A stretch of 64,000 bases of DNA from Amycolatopsis methanolica 239. GTDB lineage: Bacteria; Actinomycetota; Actinomycetes; Mycobacteriales; Pseudonocardiaceae. The DNA is taken from assembly GCF_000739085.1 (NCBI RefSeq), contig NZ_CP009110.1:5332001-5396000 (forward strand), read 5' to 3'. The position numbers and the translations under genes were made by a program. Under the pieces are notes generated by a model. The model was not told the DNA's origin, made no database searches, and saw only the letters and a list, made by a program, of their open reading frames with translations. Below, piece after piece: positions 34,411 to 42,424 of this stretch (position 1 is its first letter; every line of letters starts with the position of its first letter).

Positions 34411-36162
34411 TCAGCCGCGGACGAGCTTGACCAGGTGGTCGACCACCGCGTCCACCGCGATCTCCTCGCGGTCGCCCGTCTTGCGGTCCTTCACCTCGAC
34501 GACGCCCTTCGCCAGGCCGCGCCCGACCACGAGGATCGTCGGCACCCCGACCAGCTCCGCGTCGGCGAACTTGACGCCCGGCGTGGCCTTCCGGTCGTCC
34601 AGCAGGACCTCCACACCGGCCGCGTCGAGGTCGGCGGCCAGCTTCTCCGCGCCCGCGGCGATCGACTCGTCCTTGCCCGCGATCACCACGTGCACGTCGT
34701 ACGGCGCGACCTCACGCGGCCACACCAGGCCCAGCTCGTCGTGGCTCTGCTCGGCGATCACCGCGACCAGGCGCGACACACCGACGCCGTACGAACCCAT
34801 CGTGATGCGGATCGGCTTCGAGTCCGCGCCGAGCGCGTCCACCTGGAACGCGTCGGTGTACTTGCGGCCCAGCTGGAAGATGTGCCCGATCTCGATGCCC
34901 CGCGCCGCGACCAGCGTGCCCTGCCCGTCGGGCGAGGCGTCGCCCTCGCGGACCTCGGCGGCCTCGATCGTGCCGTCCGGGTGGAAGTCGCGGCCCACGA
35001 CGAGGTCGACGACGTGGTGGTCGGCCTTGTCGGCGCCGGTCACCCACGCCGTGCCGGTGACGACGCGCGGGTCGACCAGGTACCGGACCCCGTTGTCCTG
35101 CAACGCCTTCGGGCCGATGTAGCCCTTGACGAGGAACGGGTTGGCCGCGAAGTCGGCTTCGTCGAGCAGCGCGACCTCGGCCGGCTCCAGCGACGCTTCG
35201 AGCCGCTTCTGGTCGACCTCGCGGTCACCGGGGACGCCGATGCCGAGGATCTGCCAGTCCTTCTCGCCCGGCTGGCGGATCTTCACCATCACGTTCTTCA
35301 GCGTGTCCGCGGCGGTGAAGGTGCGGCCCAGGTCGGTCTTGTCGTTGAGGTAGTCGACCAGGGTCTGGATGGTCGGCGTGTTCGGCGTGTGGTGGACCTG
35401 CGCCTGCGGCTTGTCCTCGATGGACTGCGCGGGCGGCGGGGGCGTGACGACGGCCTCGACGTTGGCCGCGTAACCGGACGCGTTGCTGCGGACGTAGGTG
35501 TCCTCACCCGTTTCGGCGACGGCGAGGAACTCCTCGGACGCCGAGCCACCCATCGCGCCGGACGTCGCCGCGACGATCACATACTCCAGGCCCAGCCGGT
35601 CGAAGATCCGGATGTAGGCGTCGCGGTGCAGCTGGTAGGAGCGGGACAGGCCGTCGTCGTCGAGGTCGAAGGAGTAGGAGTCCTTCATGACGAACTCGCG
35701 GCCGCGCAGGATGCCGGCGCGGGGACGCGCCTCGTCGCGGTACTTGGTCTGGATTTGGTACAGGATGACCGGGTAGTCCTTGTACGAGCTGTACTCGCCC
35801 TTCACGGTGAGGGCGAACAGTTCCTCGTGCGTCGGACCGAGGAGGTAGTCGGCGCCCTTGCGGTCCTTGAGGCGGAACAGGGCGTCGCCGTACTCGGTCC
35901 AGCGGCCGGTCGCCTCGTAGGGCTCGCGCGGCAGCAGGGCGGGGAACAGGATCTCCTGCGCGCCGATCGCGGCCATCTCCTCGCGGACGACCTCCTCGAT
36001 CTTGCGCAGCACCCGCAGGCCCAGCGGCAGCCACGAGTACCCGCCCGGCGCGACCCGGCGGACGTAGCCGGCCCGCGTCAGCAGCTTGTGGCTGGGAACC
36101 TCGGCGTCGGCCGGATCCTCGCGCAGCGTGCGCAGGAACAACGACGACATCCTGGTGATCAC
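34411..36162 (-). CDS. proS: Prolyl-tRNA synthetase, bacterial type
   Basis: A 583-residue class II synthetase that attaches proline to tRNA-Pro. Motif 1 region is [24 protein letters not shown]. Motif 2 is [27 protein letters not shown], and motif 3 is [17 protein letters not shown]. An editing insertion (INS) occupies about residues 225-385. The anticodon-binding domain is the C-terminal [12 protein letters not shown] to VVGRG. GTG at 36162 has AGGAG 8 bases upstream; an ATG four codons in is an alternative. Length is normal for the bacterial form. Confidence 0.97.
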   Translation of the reverse strand: MITRMSSLFLRTLREDPADAEVPSHKLLTRAGYVRRVAPGGYSWLPLGLRVLRKIEEVVREEMAAIGAQEILFPALLPREPYEATGRWTEYGDALFRLKDRKGADYLLGPTHEELFALTVKGEYSSYKDYPVILYQIQTKYRDEARPRAGILRGREFVMKDSYSFDLDDDGLSRSYQLHRDAYIRIFDRLGLEYVIVAATSGAMGGSASEEFLAVAETGEDTYVRSNASGYAANVEAVVTPPPPAQSIEDKPQAQVHHTPNTPTIQTLVDYLNDKTDLGRTFTAADTLKNVMVKIRQPGEKDWQILGIGVPGDREVDQKRLEASLEPAEVALLDEADFAANPFLVKGYIGPKALQDNGVRYLVDPRVVTGTAWVTGADKADHHVVDLVVGRDFHPDGTIEAAEVREGDASPDGQGTLVAARGIEIGHIFQLGRKYTDAFQVDALGADSKPIRITMGSYGVGVSRLVAVIAEQSHDELGLVWPREVAPYDVHVVIAGKDESIAAGAEKLAADLDAAGVEVLLDDRKATPGVKFADAELVGVPTILVVGRGLAKGVVEVKDRKTGDREEIAVDAVVDHLVKLVRG

Positions 36163-36268
36163 TGGGCTGCTCCTCGGCGTCGAAACACGGTGTGAACAGG
36201 GTAGTCAGGGGCGTCCATCGGTTATCGGGCGGGCCGGAATTGTCGGTGGGGCGCGCTACCGTGCTGAG

Positions 36269-36619
36269 ATGACTCTCGAACTGGGGATGGTGACCGTGGA
36301 CTGCGCGGATCCACGGCAGATGGCGGCGTTCTGGTGCGCGGCGCTGGGCGTGCGGGTGGACCAGGACTGGGGCGAGTACCTGGTGCTGACGCCCGCGCGC
36401 GAGGGCGGCGTGCGGCTGGGGTTCCAGCAGGTGCCCGAGGAGCGGGCCGGGAAGAACCGGCTGCACCTGGACCTGGCGGCCACCGACCGGGACGGCGAGG
36501 TGGCCCGGCTGGTCGGCCTCGGCGCGGCGAAGCTCGCGGAGCACGAGGTGCCCGGCCTGACCTGGACGGTGCTCACGGACCCGGAGGGGAACCAGTTCTG
36601 CGTGGGCGAACCCCACTGA
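36269..36619 (+). CDS. VOC-fold (glyoxalase-like) protein
   Basis: A 116-residue single-module VOC protein, like the actinobacterial glyoxalase-like-domain proteins. ELGMVTVDCADPRQMAAFWCAALGV is the first beta-alpha unit, VRLGFQQVPEERAGKNRLHLDLA the middle, and LTWTVLTDPEGNQFCVGEP the last. The HLDL His and the terminal Asp-Pro-Glu-Gly-Asn turn are typical. Substrate unknown. Divergent from proS; no operon partner. Confidence 0.85.
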   Translation: MTLELGMVTVDCADPRQMAAFWCAALGVRVDQDWGEYLVLTPAREGGVRLGFQQVPEERAGKNRLHLDLAATDRDGEVARLVGLGAAKLAEHEVPGLTWTVLTDPEGNQFCVGEPH

Positions 36620-37094
36620 CGCGTCGCGGGTCCCCGGCTCGGGACAGTGGAGGCCGGGGCTGGGCCAGGAAGGTCCGTGCGCAGGACGGTGGGGTCCCTG
36701 GAAACCTCGCGAAGCAGGAGCGCGAAACTCACCCGCGCGAGCGTGGACTCGCGGGATGAGGGTGGAATTCAACGCTGTAGTCGGTGCGCCGTCCACTGGG
36801 GTGCGCCCGCCCGGCCGCGCGGCCAGCGAGGCAGCCGCTTCGCGAAGCGGGTGCCACCCACACCCCGCGCCCCGCGGCGCCTCGCCTCGGGGCACCCGCC
36901 TCGCCGCACGAGCGGCGCCCCGCCACGGGCGCCCGCCCCGCGGCGCGGCCGGCGCCTGGCCTCGGGCTGGTGGCGTCGCAACGCGCGCTCAGCGTGGCAG
37001 CAGCGCACCCAGCATCCGCGCCACCCCACCGGCCTCGCGAGCCACCATCAACACGGCAGCACCCGCGCCGCCTCCCGGGCCTCGCGAGCCACCA
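36620..37094. other. Gene-free interval, contains duplicated IclR gene ending
   Basis: About 475 bases of very GC-rich sequence with long antisense-looking open frames but no credible start, domain or ribosome site. The right part contains an exact 20-base direct repeat and degenerate copies of the 3' end of the adjacent regulator gene (listed separately). Confidence 0.5.
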
Positions 37095-37097
37095 TCA
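37031..37097 (-). repeat. Tandem duplication of the IclR gene's 3' end
   Basis: GGCCTCGCGAGCCACCATCA occurs exactly at 37031-37050 and 37078-37097, 47 bases apart. The second copy contains the stop codon of the regulator gene. Read on the minus strand, the sequence after the stop repeats the codons for its terminal REAAR-LGAVLPR twice more in decaying form, up to about 36990. Confidence 0.7.
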
Positions 37098-37835
37098 GCG
37101 CGGCAGCACCGCACCCAGCTCCCGCGCCGCTTCGCGGAGGGCGGGCACGAAGGCCTCCAGCTCGGCCACCGACATCCGGTAGGCGGGCGCCGCCGTGGAG
37201 AGCGCGGCGATCGCGTGCCCGTCGGGACCCAGAACCGGCACCCCGACGGCCCTTATCCCCGGCTCGTGCTCCTCGTCGGCGATCGCGTAGCCCTGGGACC
37301 GCACCGTGGCGATCTCCCGCGCGAACTCCGCCCGTGAGGTGATCGTCCGCGGCGCCAGTCCCGCCAGCTCCAGCGTCTCCACCAGCGCCTCCCGGTCCGG
37401 CGCGAACGCCACCAGGCACTTCCCCATCGCCGTGCAGTGCAGCGGCCCACGCCGTCCCGGCTCGCCCCGGATCTGGATCTGCCGCGGCCCCTGCACGGAA
37501 TGCACGTAGACCTGCTGGTGCCCGTCCAGTACCGCCATCAGCGTCGGCTCGCCGGTCTGCTCCGTCAGCGCCCGCAGCACCGGCAGCGCCACCCCGGCGA
37601 ACCCCCGCGCGTGCGACACCCGCTGCCCCAGCTCGAACAGCCGCAACCCGAGCGCGTACCGCTTCGACGCGGGGTCGCTGCGCGCGAAACCCTGTTCCTG
37701 CAACGAACCCAGCAGCCGGTGCGTCGTGCTCACCGGGTAGCCCGCGCGCCGCGCGAGCTCGGACAACCCGACCCCGTCGGGGTACTCGCCGAGCAGCGAC
37801 AGCACCCGCAGGGCCTTGCCCACCATGTCGGCCAC
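37095..37835 (-). CDS. IclR-family transcriptional regulator
   Basis: A 246-residue IclR regulator. The winged helix is GKALRVLSLLGEY, then VGLSELARRAGYPVSTTHRLLGSL. The effector domain has VYVHSVQGPRQIQIRGEPGRRGPLHCTAMGKCLVAF and IADEEHEPGIRAVGVPVLGPDG. GTG at 37835 is chosen because AAGGGG lies 6 bases upstream; ATGs at 37877 and 37826 are alternatives. Divergent from the MFS/2-hydroxyacid dehydrogenase operon with a dyad operator between them, so it likely controls that operon and itself. The effector is probably a 2-hydroxy or 2-keto acid (inference). Confidence 0.87.
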   Translation of the reverse strand: MADMVGKALRVLSLLGEYPDGVGLSELARRAGYPVSTTHRLLGSLQEQGFARSDPASKRYALGLRLFELGQRVSHARGFAGVALPVLRALTEQTGEPTLMAVLDGHQQVYVHSVQGPRQIQIRGEPGRRGPLHCTAMGKCLVAFAPDREALVETLELAGLAPRTITSRAEFAREIATVRSQGYAIADEEHEPGIRAVGVPVLGPDGHAIAALSTAAPAYRMSVAELEAFVPALREAARELGAVLPR

Positions 37836-37900
37836 ACACCACCCCTTGACGTCTCCCGGTCGAAGTTCCACACTCATCGAGCACCACAATACGGAATAGC

Positions 37901-37917
37901 TTTCCATATTACGGAAA
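37901..37917. promoter_or_regulatory. Candidate IclR operator
   Basis: TTTCCATATTACGGAAA has 5-base arms TTTCC and GGAAA around 7 bases. A further half-site-like ACGGAATAG lies just upstream. It is the A/T-rich centre between the divergent IclR and MFS genes, 20 bases before the MFS start. Confidence 0.55.
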
Positions 37918-37936
37918 GAACGGCAAGGAGGCCGCC

Positions 37937-39238
37937 TTGGAGAGCCCGCCACTGACCGGCACGGCCACCCAACCGGGCAGGCAGCGCTGGCTGCGCCTGA
38001 TCCCGATCGTGTTCGTCACGTACAGCCTCGCCTACCTGGACCGCTCGAACTTCTCGATCGCCGCGGCCGGTGGCATGTCCGAGGACCTGGGCATCACGAG
38101 TTCGACGTCCGGTCTCATCGCCGCGTCGTTCTTCGCCGGCTACTTCCTGCTGCAGGTCCCGGGCGTGCTCTACGCCGACCGCCGCAGCGTCCGTGACCTG
38201 ATCTTCTGGTCGGTCCTGGCCTGGGGCGCGCTCGCCACGCTCCAGGGCCTGCTCAGCTCGGTCCCGCTGCTGATCGTCGTCCGCTTCCTGCTCGGCGCCG
38301 TCGAGGCCGCGGTGCTGCCCGCGCTGGTCGTCCTGCTCGCCCGCTGGTTCACCAAGGCCGAACGCGGCCGCGCCAACGCCTTCCTCATCCTGGGCAACCC
38401 GGTCACCGTGATGTGGCTGTCCGCCGCCTCCGGCTACCTCATCGAGGCCACGAGCTGGCGCGGCATGTTCATCATCGAGGGCGTGCCCGCCCTGATCTGG
38501 GCGTTCTACTTCCGCGCGCAGGTCCGCGACCGGCCCGCCGACGCGCCGTGGCTCGCCCCGGCCGAACGCGAGGCCGTCGACACCGCGATCGCCGCCGAGC
38601 AAGCCGAACTCGCGAGCACCGCCGACACCCCGGGAGCGGGAGCGCACCCGCTCCGGGAAGCCCTGCGCACCCCGGCCGTGCTGATCCTGTCCGCGCAGTA
38701 CCTCCTGTGGAGCATCGGCGTGTACGGGTTCGTGTTCTGGCTGCCGTCGATCGTGAAGGCCGGGTCGTCCGCCGGTATCGGCACCACCGGCCTCCTCTCC
38801 GCGGTCCCCTACGCCTTCGCCGTCGTCGCGATGCTGCTCAACTCGCGCCGCTCCGACCGCACCCACCGGCGCATCCGCTACGTGTGGCCGTGGCTGCTCG
38901 GTGGAGCGGTCACTTTCTACGGTTCCTACCTGGCGGGCCACGACGCGTTCTGGCTGTCGTTCCCGCTGCTGGTCCTCGCTGGGATCGCGATGTACGCGCC
39001 CTACGGCCCGTTCTTCGCGATGATCCCGGAGCTGCTGCCGCGCCGCACCGCCGGTGTGTCCGTGGCGCTGGTCAACGCCGCCGGCGCGCTCGGTGGCTTT
39101 CTCGGCACGTACCTGGTGGGCTGGTTGCGCACCGCCACCGGCACCGACGCCGCCGCGTTCCTGATGCTGGCCGGCACGATGGCCGCGTCCGCGCTGGTCC
39201 TGCTCGCTGTCCGCACCCCGAAGAGGAAGGTCGCATGA
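37937..39238 (+). CDS. MFS transporter, anion:cation symporter (ACS) type
   Basis: A 433-residue, 12-helix major facilitator. SLAYLDRSNFSIAAAGGM near residue 30 is the ACS-family signature. GRANAFLILGNPVTVMWLSAASGYL and WRGMFIIEGVPALIWAFYF also follow the family of organic-acid importers (glucarate, phthalate, tartrate). TTG start with AAGGAGG 5 bases upstream. Its stop overlaps the dehydrogenase start by 4 bases. Expected to import the acid that the dehydrogenase acts on or yields; substrate not identifiable. Confidence 0.9.
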   Translation: MESPPLTGTATQPGRQRWLRLIPIVFVTYSLAYLDRSNFSIAAAGGMSEDLGITSSTSGLIAASFFAGYFLLQVPGVLYADRRSVRDLIFWSVLAWGALATLQGLLSSVPLLIVVRFLLGAVEAAVLPALVVLLARWFTKAERGRANAFLILGNPVTVMWLSAASGYLIEATSWRGMFIIEGVPALIWAFYFRAQVRDRPADAPWLAPAEREAVDTAIAAEQAELASTADTPGAGAHPLREALRTPAVLILSAQYLLWSIGVYGFVFWLPSIVKAGSSAGIGTTGLLSAVPYAFAVVAMLLNSRRSDRTHRRIRYVWPWLLGGAVTFYGSYLAGHDAFWLSFPLLVLAGIAMYAPYGPFFAMIPELLPRRTAGVSVALVNAAGALGGFLGTYLVGWLRTATGTDAAAFLMLAGTMAASALVLLAVRTPKRKVA

Positions 39239-40125
39239 CGCCCCGAGTTCTGCTGCCCTGGTCCGATCTCACCGTCCCGGACGGCCTGGAGACCGCCTGC
39301 TACGACGGCACCGGCACGCCGCCCGCCCTGGACGGCGTCGAGTTCTACGTGCTGCCCTACGACAGCGGGCCCGAGCCGCCGAAGCTGATCGCGAAGATGC
39401 CGTCGCTGAAGGCGGTGCAGTCGCTGTCCGCGGGTGTTGACAGCCTCCTGCCGCTGATCCCGGACGGCGTCACCCTCGCCAACGGCCGCGGCCTGCACGA
39501 CCTCAGCGTCGCCGAGCACACGCTCGCCCTGATCCTCGCCGCGCAGCGGAACCTGCCGCGCTGGTTCCGGCAGCAGGGCACCGGCTCGTGGGACCGCGAG
39601 CACACCCGGTCGCTGGCGGACGAGCGTGTCCTGCTCGTCGGGTACGGCTCGATCGGCAAGGCGATCGAGCGGTACCTCGTCGCCGGGGAAGCCGACGTCG
39701 TGCGCGTCGCGAGCACCGCGCGTGAGGGTGTGCACGGCATCGACGAGCTGCCGGAACTCCTGCCGTCCGCGGACATGCTCATGCTGATCCTGCCGGACAC
39801 CCCCGCCACCCGTGGTCTGATCGGGGCGCCCGAGCTGGCGGCCCTGCCGGACGGCGCGCTGGTGGTCAACGTCGGCCGCGGCACCGCGATCGACACCGAG
39901 GCGCTGACGAAGGAGGTCGTGGCGGGCCGGCTGCGGGCCGCGCTGGACGTGGTCGATCCGGAGCCGCTGCCGTCGGACCACCCGCTGTGGCGAGCGCCGG
40001 GCGCGATCATCACCCCGCACGTGGCGGGCGGTTCCGACTCGTTCTATCCCCGCGCGAAGCGGCTGGTGGAGCAGCAGCTGCAGCGGTTCGCACGGGGCCA
40101 ACCGCTGGTCAACGTGGTGCGGTGA
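39235..40125 (+). CDS. D-isomer-specific 2-hydroxyacid dehydrogenase
   Basis: A 296-residue NAD(P)-dependent dehydrogenase. The nucleotide-binding motif is VLLVGYGSIGKAIERYL, near residue 137. The substrate Arg is in VVNVGRGTAIDTEAL, the Glu in DVVDPEPLPSDHPLW, and the catalytic His in IITPHVAGG. Slightly shorter than the usual 310-330, mostly in the N-terminal substrate domain. Such enzymes reduce glyoxylate, hydroxypyruvate or similar 2-keto acids. Coupled to the transporter by an ATGA overlap and under the divergent IclR. Confidence 0.9.
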   Translation: MTPRVLLPWSDLTVPDGLETACYDGTGTPPALDGVEFYVLPYDSGPEPPKLIAKMPSLKAVQSLSAGVDSLLPLIPDGVTLANGRGLHDLSVAEHTLALILAAQRNLPRWFRQQGTGSWDREHTRSLADERVLLVGYGSIGKAIERYLVAGEADVVRVASTAREGVHGIDELPELLPSADMLMLILPDTPATRGLIGAPELAALPDGALVVNVGRGTAIDTEALTKEVVAGRLRAALDVVDPEPLPSDHPLWRAPGAIITPHVAGGSDSFYPRAKRLVEQQLQRFARGQPLVNVVR

Positions 40126-40329
40126 TCAGGACGCCTGCGCGTACTCCACCACGTAGTCGGCCGTGCAGACGCAGCCGCCGTCGACCTCCTCGCACCGGAC
40201 CGTCAGGCTGTGCCGCACCAGGTCGGTGTCGGTGCAGTCCGGTTCGGTGCACTCCACCAGGGCGTCCACGTGCAGGACGAGGGTGCCGTGGCAGTGGTCG
40301 AGGTCCCGTGCGCAGCTGGGGCACTCCAT
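40126..40329 (-). CDS. Cys-rich zinc-ribbon-like mini-protein
   Basis: A 67-residue protein with nine Cys and three His: MECPSCARDLDHCHG at the N-terminus, VECTEPDCTDTDLV in the middle and VRCEEVDGGCVCTADY later. The spaced Cys pairs suggest one or two bound zinc ions. The ATG at 40329 has GGAAGG 9 bases upstream, so it is preferred over the GTG three codons earlier. Function unknown. Same strand as ku, which lies upstream in transcription order. Confidence 0.7.
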   Translation of the reverse strand: MECPSCARDLDHCHGTLVLHVDALVECTEPDCTDTDLVRHSLTVRCEEVDGGCVCTADYVVEYAQAS

Positions 40330-40423
40330 GTCTGACACCCTTCCGCCGGTTCGTGTTGCGGCACCTTGGTACCACCGCGCTTCACCGGAAGGTGGGAGGA
40401 GCTCCCGGCGTGTCGGCGTAAGG

Positions 40424-41281
40424 TCAGGCGCTCTTCGGCGAGCGGCGGCTGCGCGCCGGGGTGGCGGCCGGCTTCTTCGCGGCCGTGCGCTTGGCCGGTT
40501 TGCGTGCCTTCTTCGCCTCGCTGACGCTAGCCTCCAGCGCGGCCATCAGGTCGACCACGTCGGTCTTGGGCGAGCGCCCCTTCGGCCGGGTGGTCTTCTT
40601 GCCCGCGATCTTCGCCTCGATCACCGATTCCAGCGCCTCCCGGTACTGGTCGGTGTACTTGTCCGGGTCGAACACCGGCTCGGACAGCGACTCGATGAGC
40701 GAGCCGGCCATGCTCAGCTCCTGCGGCCGCACCTGGGGCAGCTCGTCGCGCAGGAACCCGAAGTCGGGGGTGCGCACCTCGTCCGGCCACAGCATCGTGG
40801 TCATGACCATCACGTCGGCGTGCACGCGCAGCAGCGCGAGGGTCTCCCGCTGGCGCAGGGCGACCTTGGCGATGGCGACGTTGCCGGACTTGTGCAGCGC
40901 GTCGCGCAGCAGCACGTACGGCTTGACCGCGGCCTTCTGCGGCTCCAGGTAGTAGTGGCGGTCGAAGTGCAGCGGGTCGATGGCCTCGAGCGGCACGAAC
41001 TCCAGCACGTCGATGACGTTGGAGCTGGACAGCGGCAGCTCCTTGAGGTCCTCGTCGGTGATGACCACCATCTCACCGTCGTCGGTCTCGTAGCCCTTGG
41101 CGATGTCGGCGTAGGGCACCTCTTCGCCGTCGATGGTGCAGAAGCGCTTGTACTGGATGCGCCCGCCGTCGGTGACGTGCACCTGGCGCAGGGACACGTT
41201 CTTGTTCTCGGTGGCCGCGTAGAGGTTGATCGGGATCGTGACCAGCCCGAACGACACCGAGCCCTTCCACATCGATCGCAT
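40424..41281 (-). CDS. ku: Non-homologous end joining protein Ku
   Basis: A 285-residue bacterial Ku, forming a homodimeric ring on DNA ends and recruiting LigD for end joining. MWKGSVSFGLVTIPINLYAATE, the minimal Ku-core KRFCTIDGEEVPYADIAKGYE, FDRHYYLEP and ELSMAGSLIESLSEPVFDPDKYTDQYREAL are diagnostic. The C-terminus (about 245-285) is a Lys/Arg/Ala-rich tail of the kind that binds DNA. ATG at 41281 has GGAGG 8 bases upstream. No ligD gene is in the window. Confidence 0.96.
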   Translation of the reverse strand: MRSMWKGSVSFGLVTIPINLYAATENKNVSLRQVHVTDGGRIQYKRFCTIDGEEVPYADIAKGYETDDGEMVVITDEDLKELPLSSSNVIDVLEFVPLEAIDPLHFDRHYYLEPQKAAVKPYVLLRDALHKSGNVAIAKVALRQRETLALLRVHADVMVMTTMLWPDEVRTPDFGFLRDELPQVRPQELSMAGSLIESLSEPVFDPDKYTDQYREALESVIEAKIAGKKTTRPKGRSPKTDVVDLMAALEASVSEAKKARKPAKRTAAKKPAATPARSRRSPKSA

Positions 41282-41377
41282 CGCCGGGCCCTCCGCTCCG
41301 TGCCGACATAACCGCAGGTCGGACGTTACGCGAGAACCGGTCGCGCCACCAGGCGGGCAGCCGGCCGCAGCGGCGGC

Positions 41378-42321
41378 TCAGCCGCTGGTGGCGCGGGTGA
41401 TGCGGCCGGCGAGCGCACGCAGGTGCGCGGCCAGTTCCGGCGGTTCGTGCACCTCGAACTCGCAGCCGAGGGCCAGCAGCCGGAACGCCAGCCAGTCGAG
41501 CGTGTCGGCGTGGGTCTCCACGCGGCAGGCGGCCGGGCCGGTCGCCGTCAGCTCGCCGGCGTTGCCCACCCGCGGGCGCATCTCCTCCAGGGGCGCGTGC
41601 AGGGTCACCACCGCCCGGTGCGTCGGCGCGGTGCGGTAGAGCTTCGCCGTGACGAAGGCCGCCGCGTCGTCGGCGGGCAGTTCGCGCGGGGTGGTGCGGG
41701 CGCCGGTGCCGTGGGGACGGCGGAGCGGAACAGGCGCCAGTCGTCGCGGTCGACGTCCCACGCCACCAGGTACCAGCGGCGGCCCGCGACGACCAGGCGG
41801 TGCGGTTCGGCCAGCCGGCGGGATTCGCGGCCCTCGCCGTCGCGGTAGCCGAACCGGACGCGCTCGTGGTTGGCGATCGCGGCGGCCAGCGCGGCGAGGT
41901 CCTCGGGAACGACCGGCGGGCCGGGATCGGGCATCGGCACGGTCGCCGCGCCGAGCGTGCGCACCCGGCGGCGCAGCCGCGAGGGCAGCACCTGTTCGAG
42001 TTTCGCCAGCGCCCTGGCCGAGGCCTCGTCGATTCCCGCCACCGCCTGCCGCGCGGCGGCGCGGAGGCCGACCGTGATCGCCACGGCCTCCTCGTCGTCG
42101 AGCAGCAGCGGCGACATCGCCGCTCCTGCCACCAGCCGGCAGCCGCCCTCGGCGCCCATCGTGGACTCCACCGGGTACCCGAGCCCGCGCAGCCGGTCGA
42201 TGTCCCTGCGGATCGTCCGCGTGCTGACCGCGAGCCGCGCGGCCAGCACGGTGCCCGGCCATTCGCGCGGTGTCTGCAGCAGGGACAGCAGTGTCAGCAG
42301 CCGCGCCGGGGTGTCCGTCAT
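41378..42321 (-). pseudogene. WYL-domain transcriptional regulator with internal frameshift
   Basis: Two overlapping frames make one regulator. The first (from GTG or ATG near 42321) gives an HTH (TREWPGTVLAARLAVSTRTIRRDIDRL), the DDEEAVAITVGLRAAA linker and the WYL domain (ERVRFGYRDGEGRE, RWYLVAWDVDRDDWRLFR). It then breaks into nonsense near 41740. The second frame resumes with GTGARTTPRELPADDAAAFV and carries the C-terminal WCX part to the stop at 41378. One missing base in the CCCC run near 41735 would join them, though a small deletion is also possible. Either a broken gene or a base-calling error. Confidence 0.8.
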
Positions 42322-42424
42322 GGCTCCGGAATGCGACCGATCGGTGACGGAAACTGACCTAGTTCATCATCTCCTCAGCAACACGACCCCACCGATCACC
42401 GTCCGGACGAACTAGGCTGTTGCG

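Noticed and set aside
36620-37094. Long plus-strand frames such as the one from 36647
   Set aside because: Arg/Pro/Ala-rich translations without start signals; they partly read the duplicated 3' end of the IclR gene in antisense.
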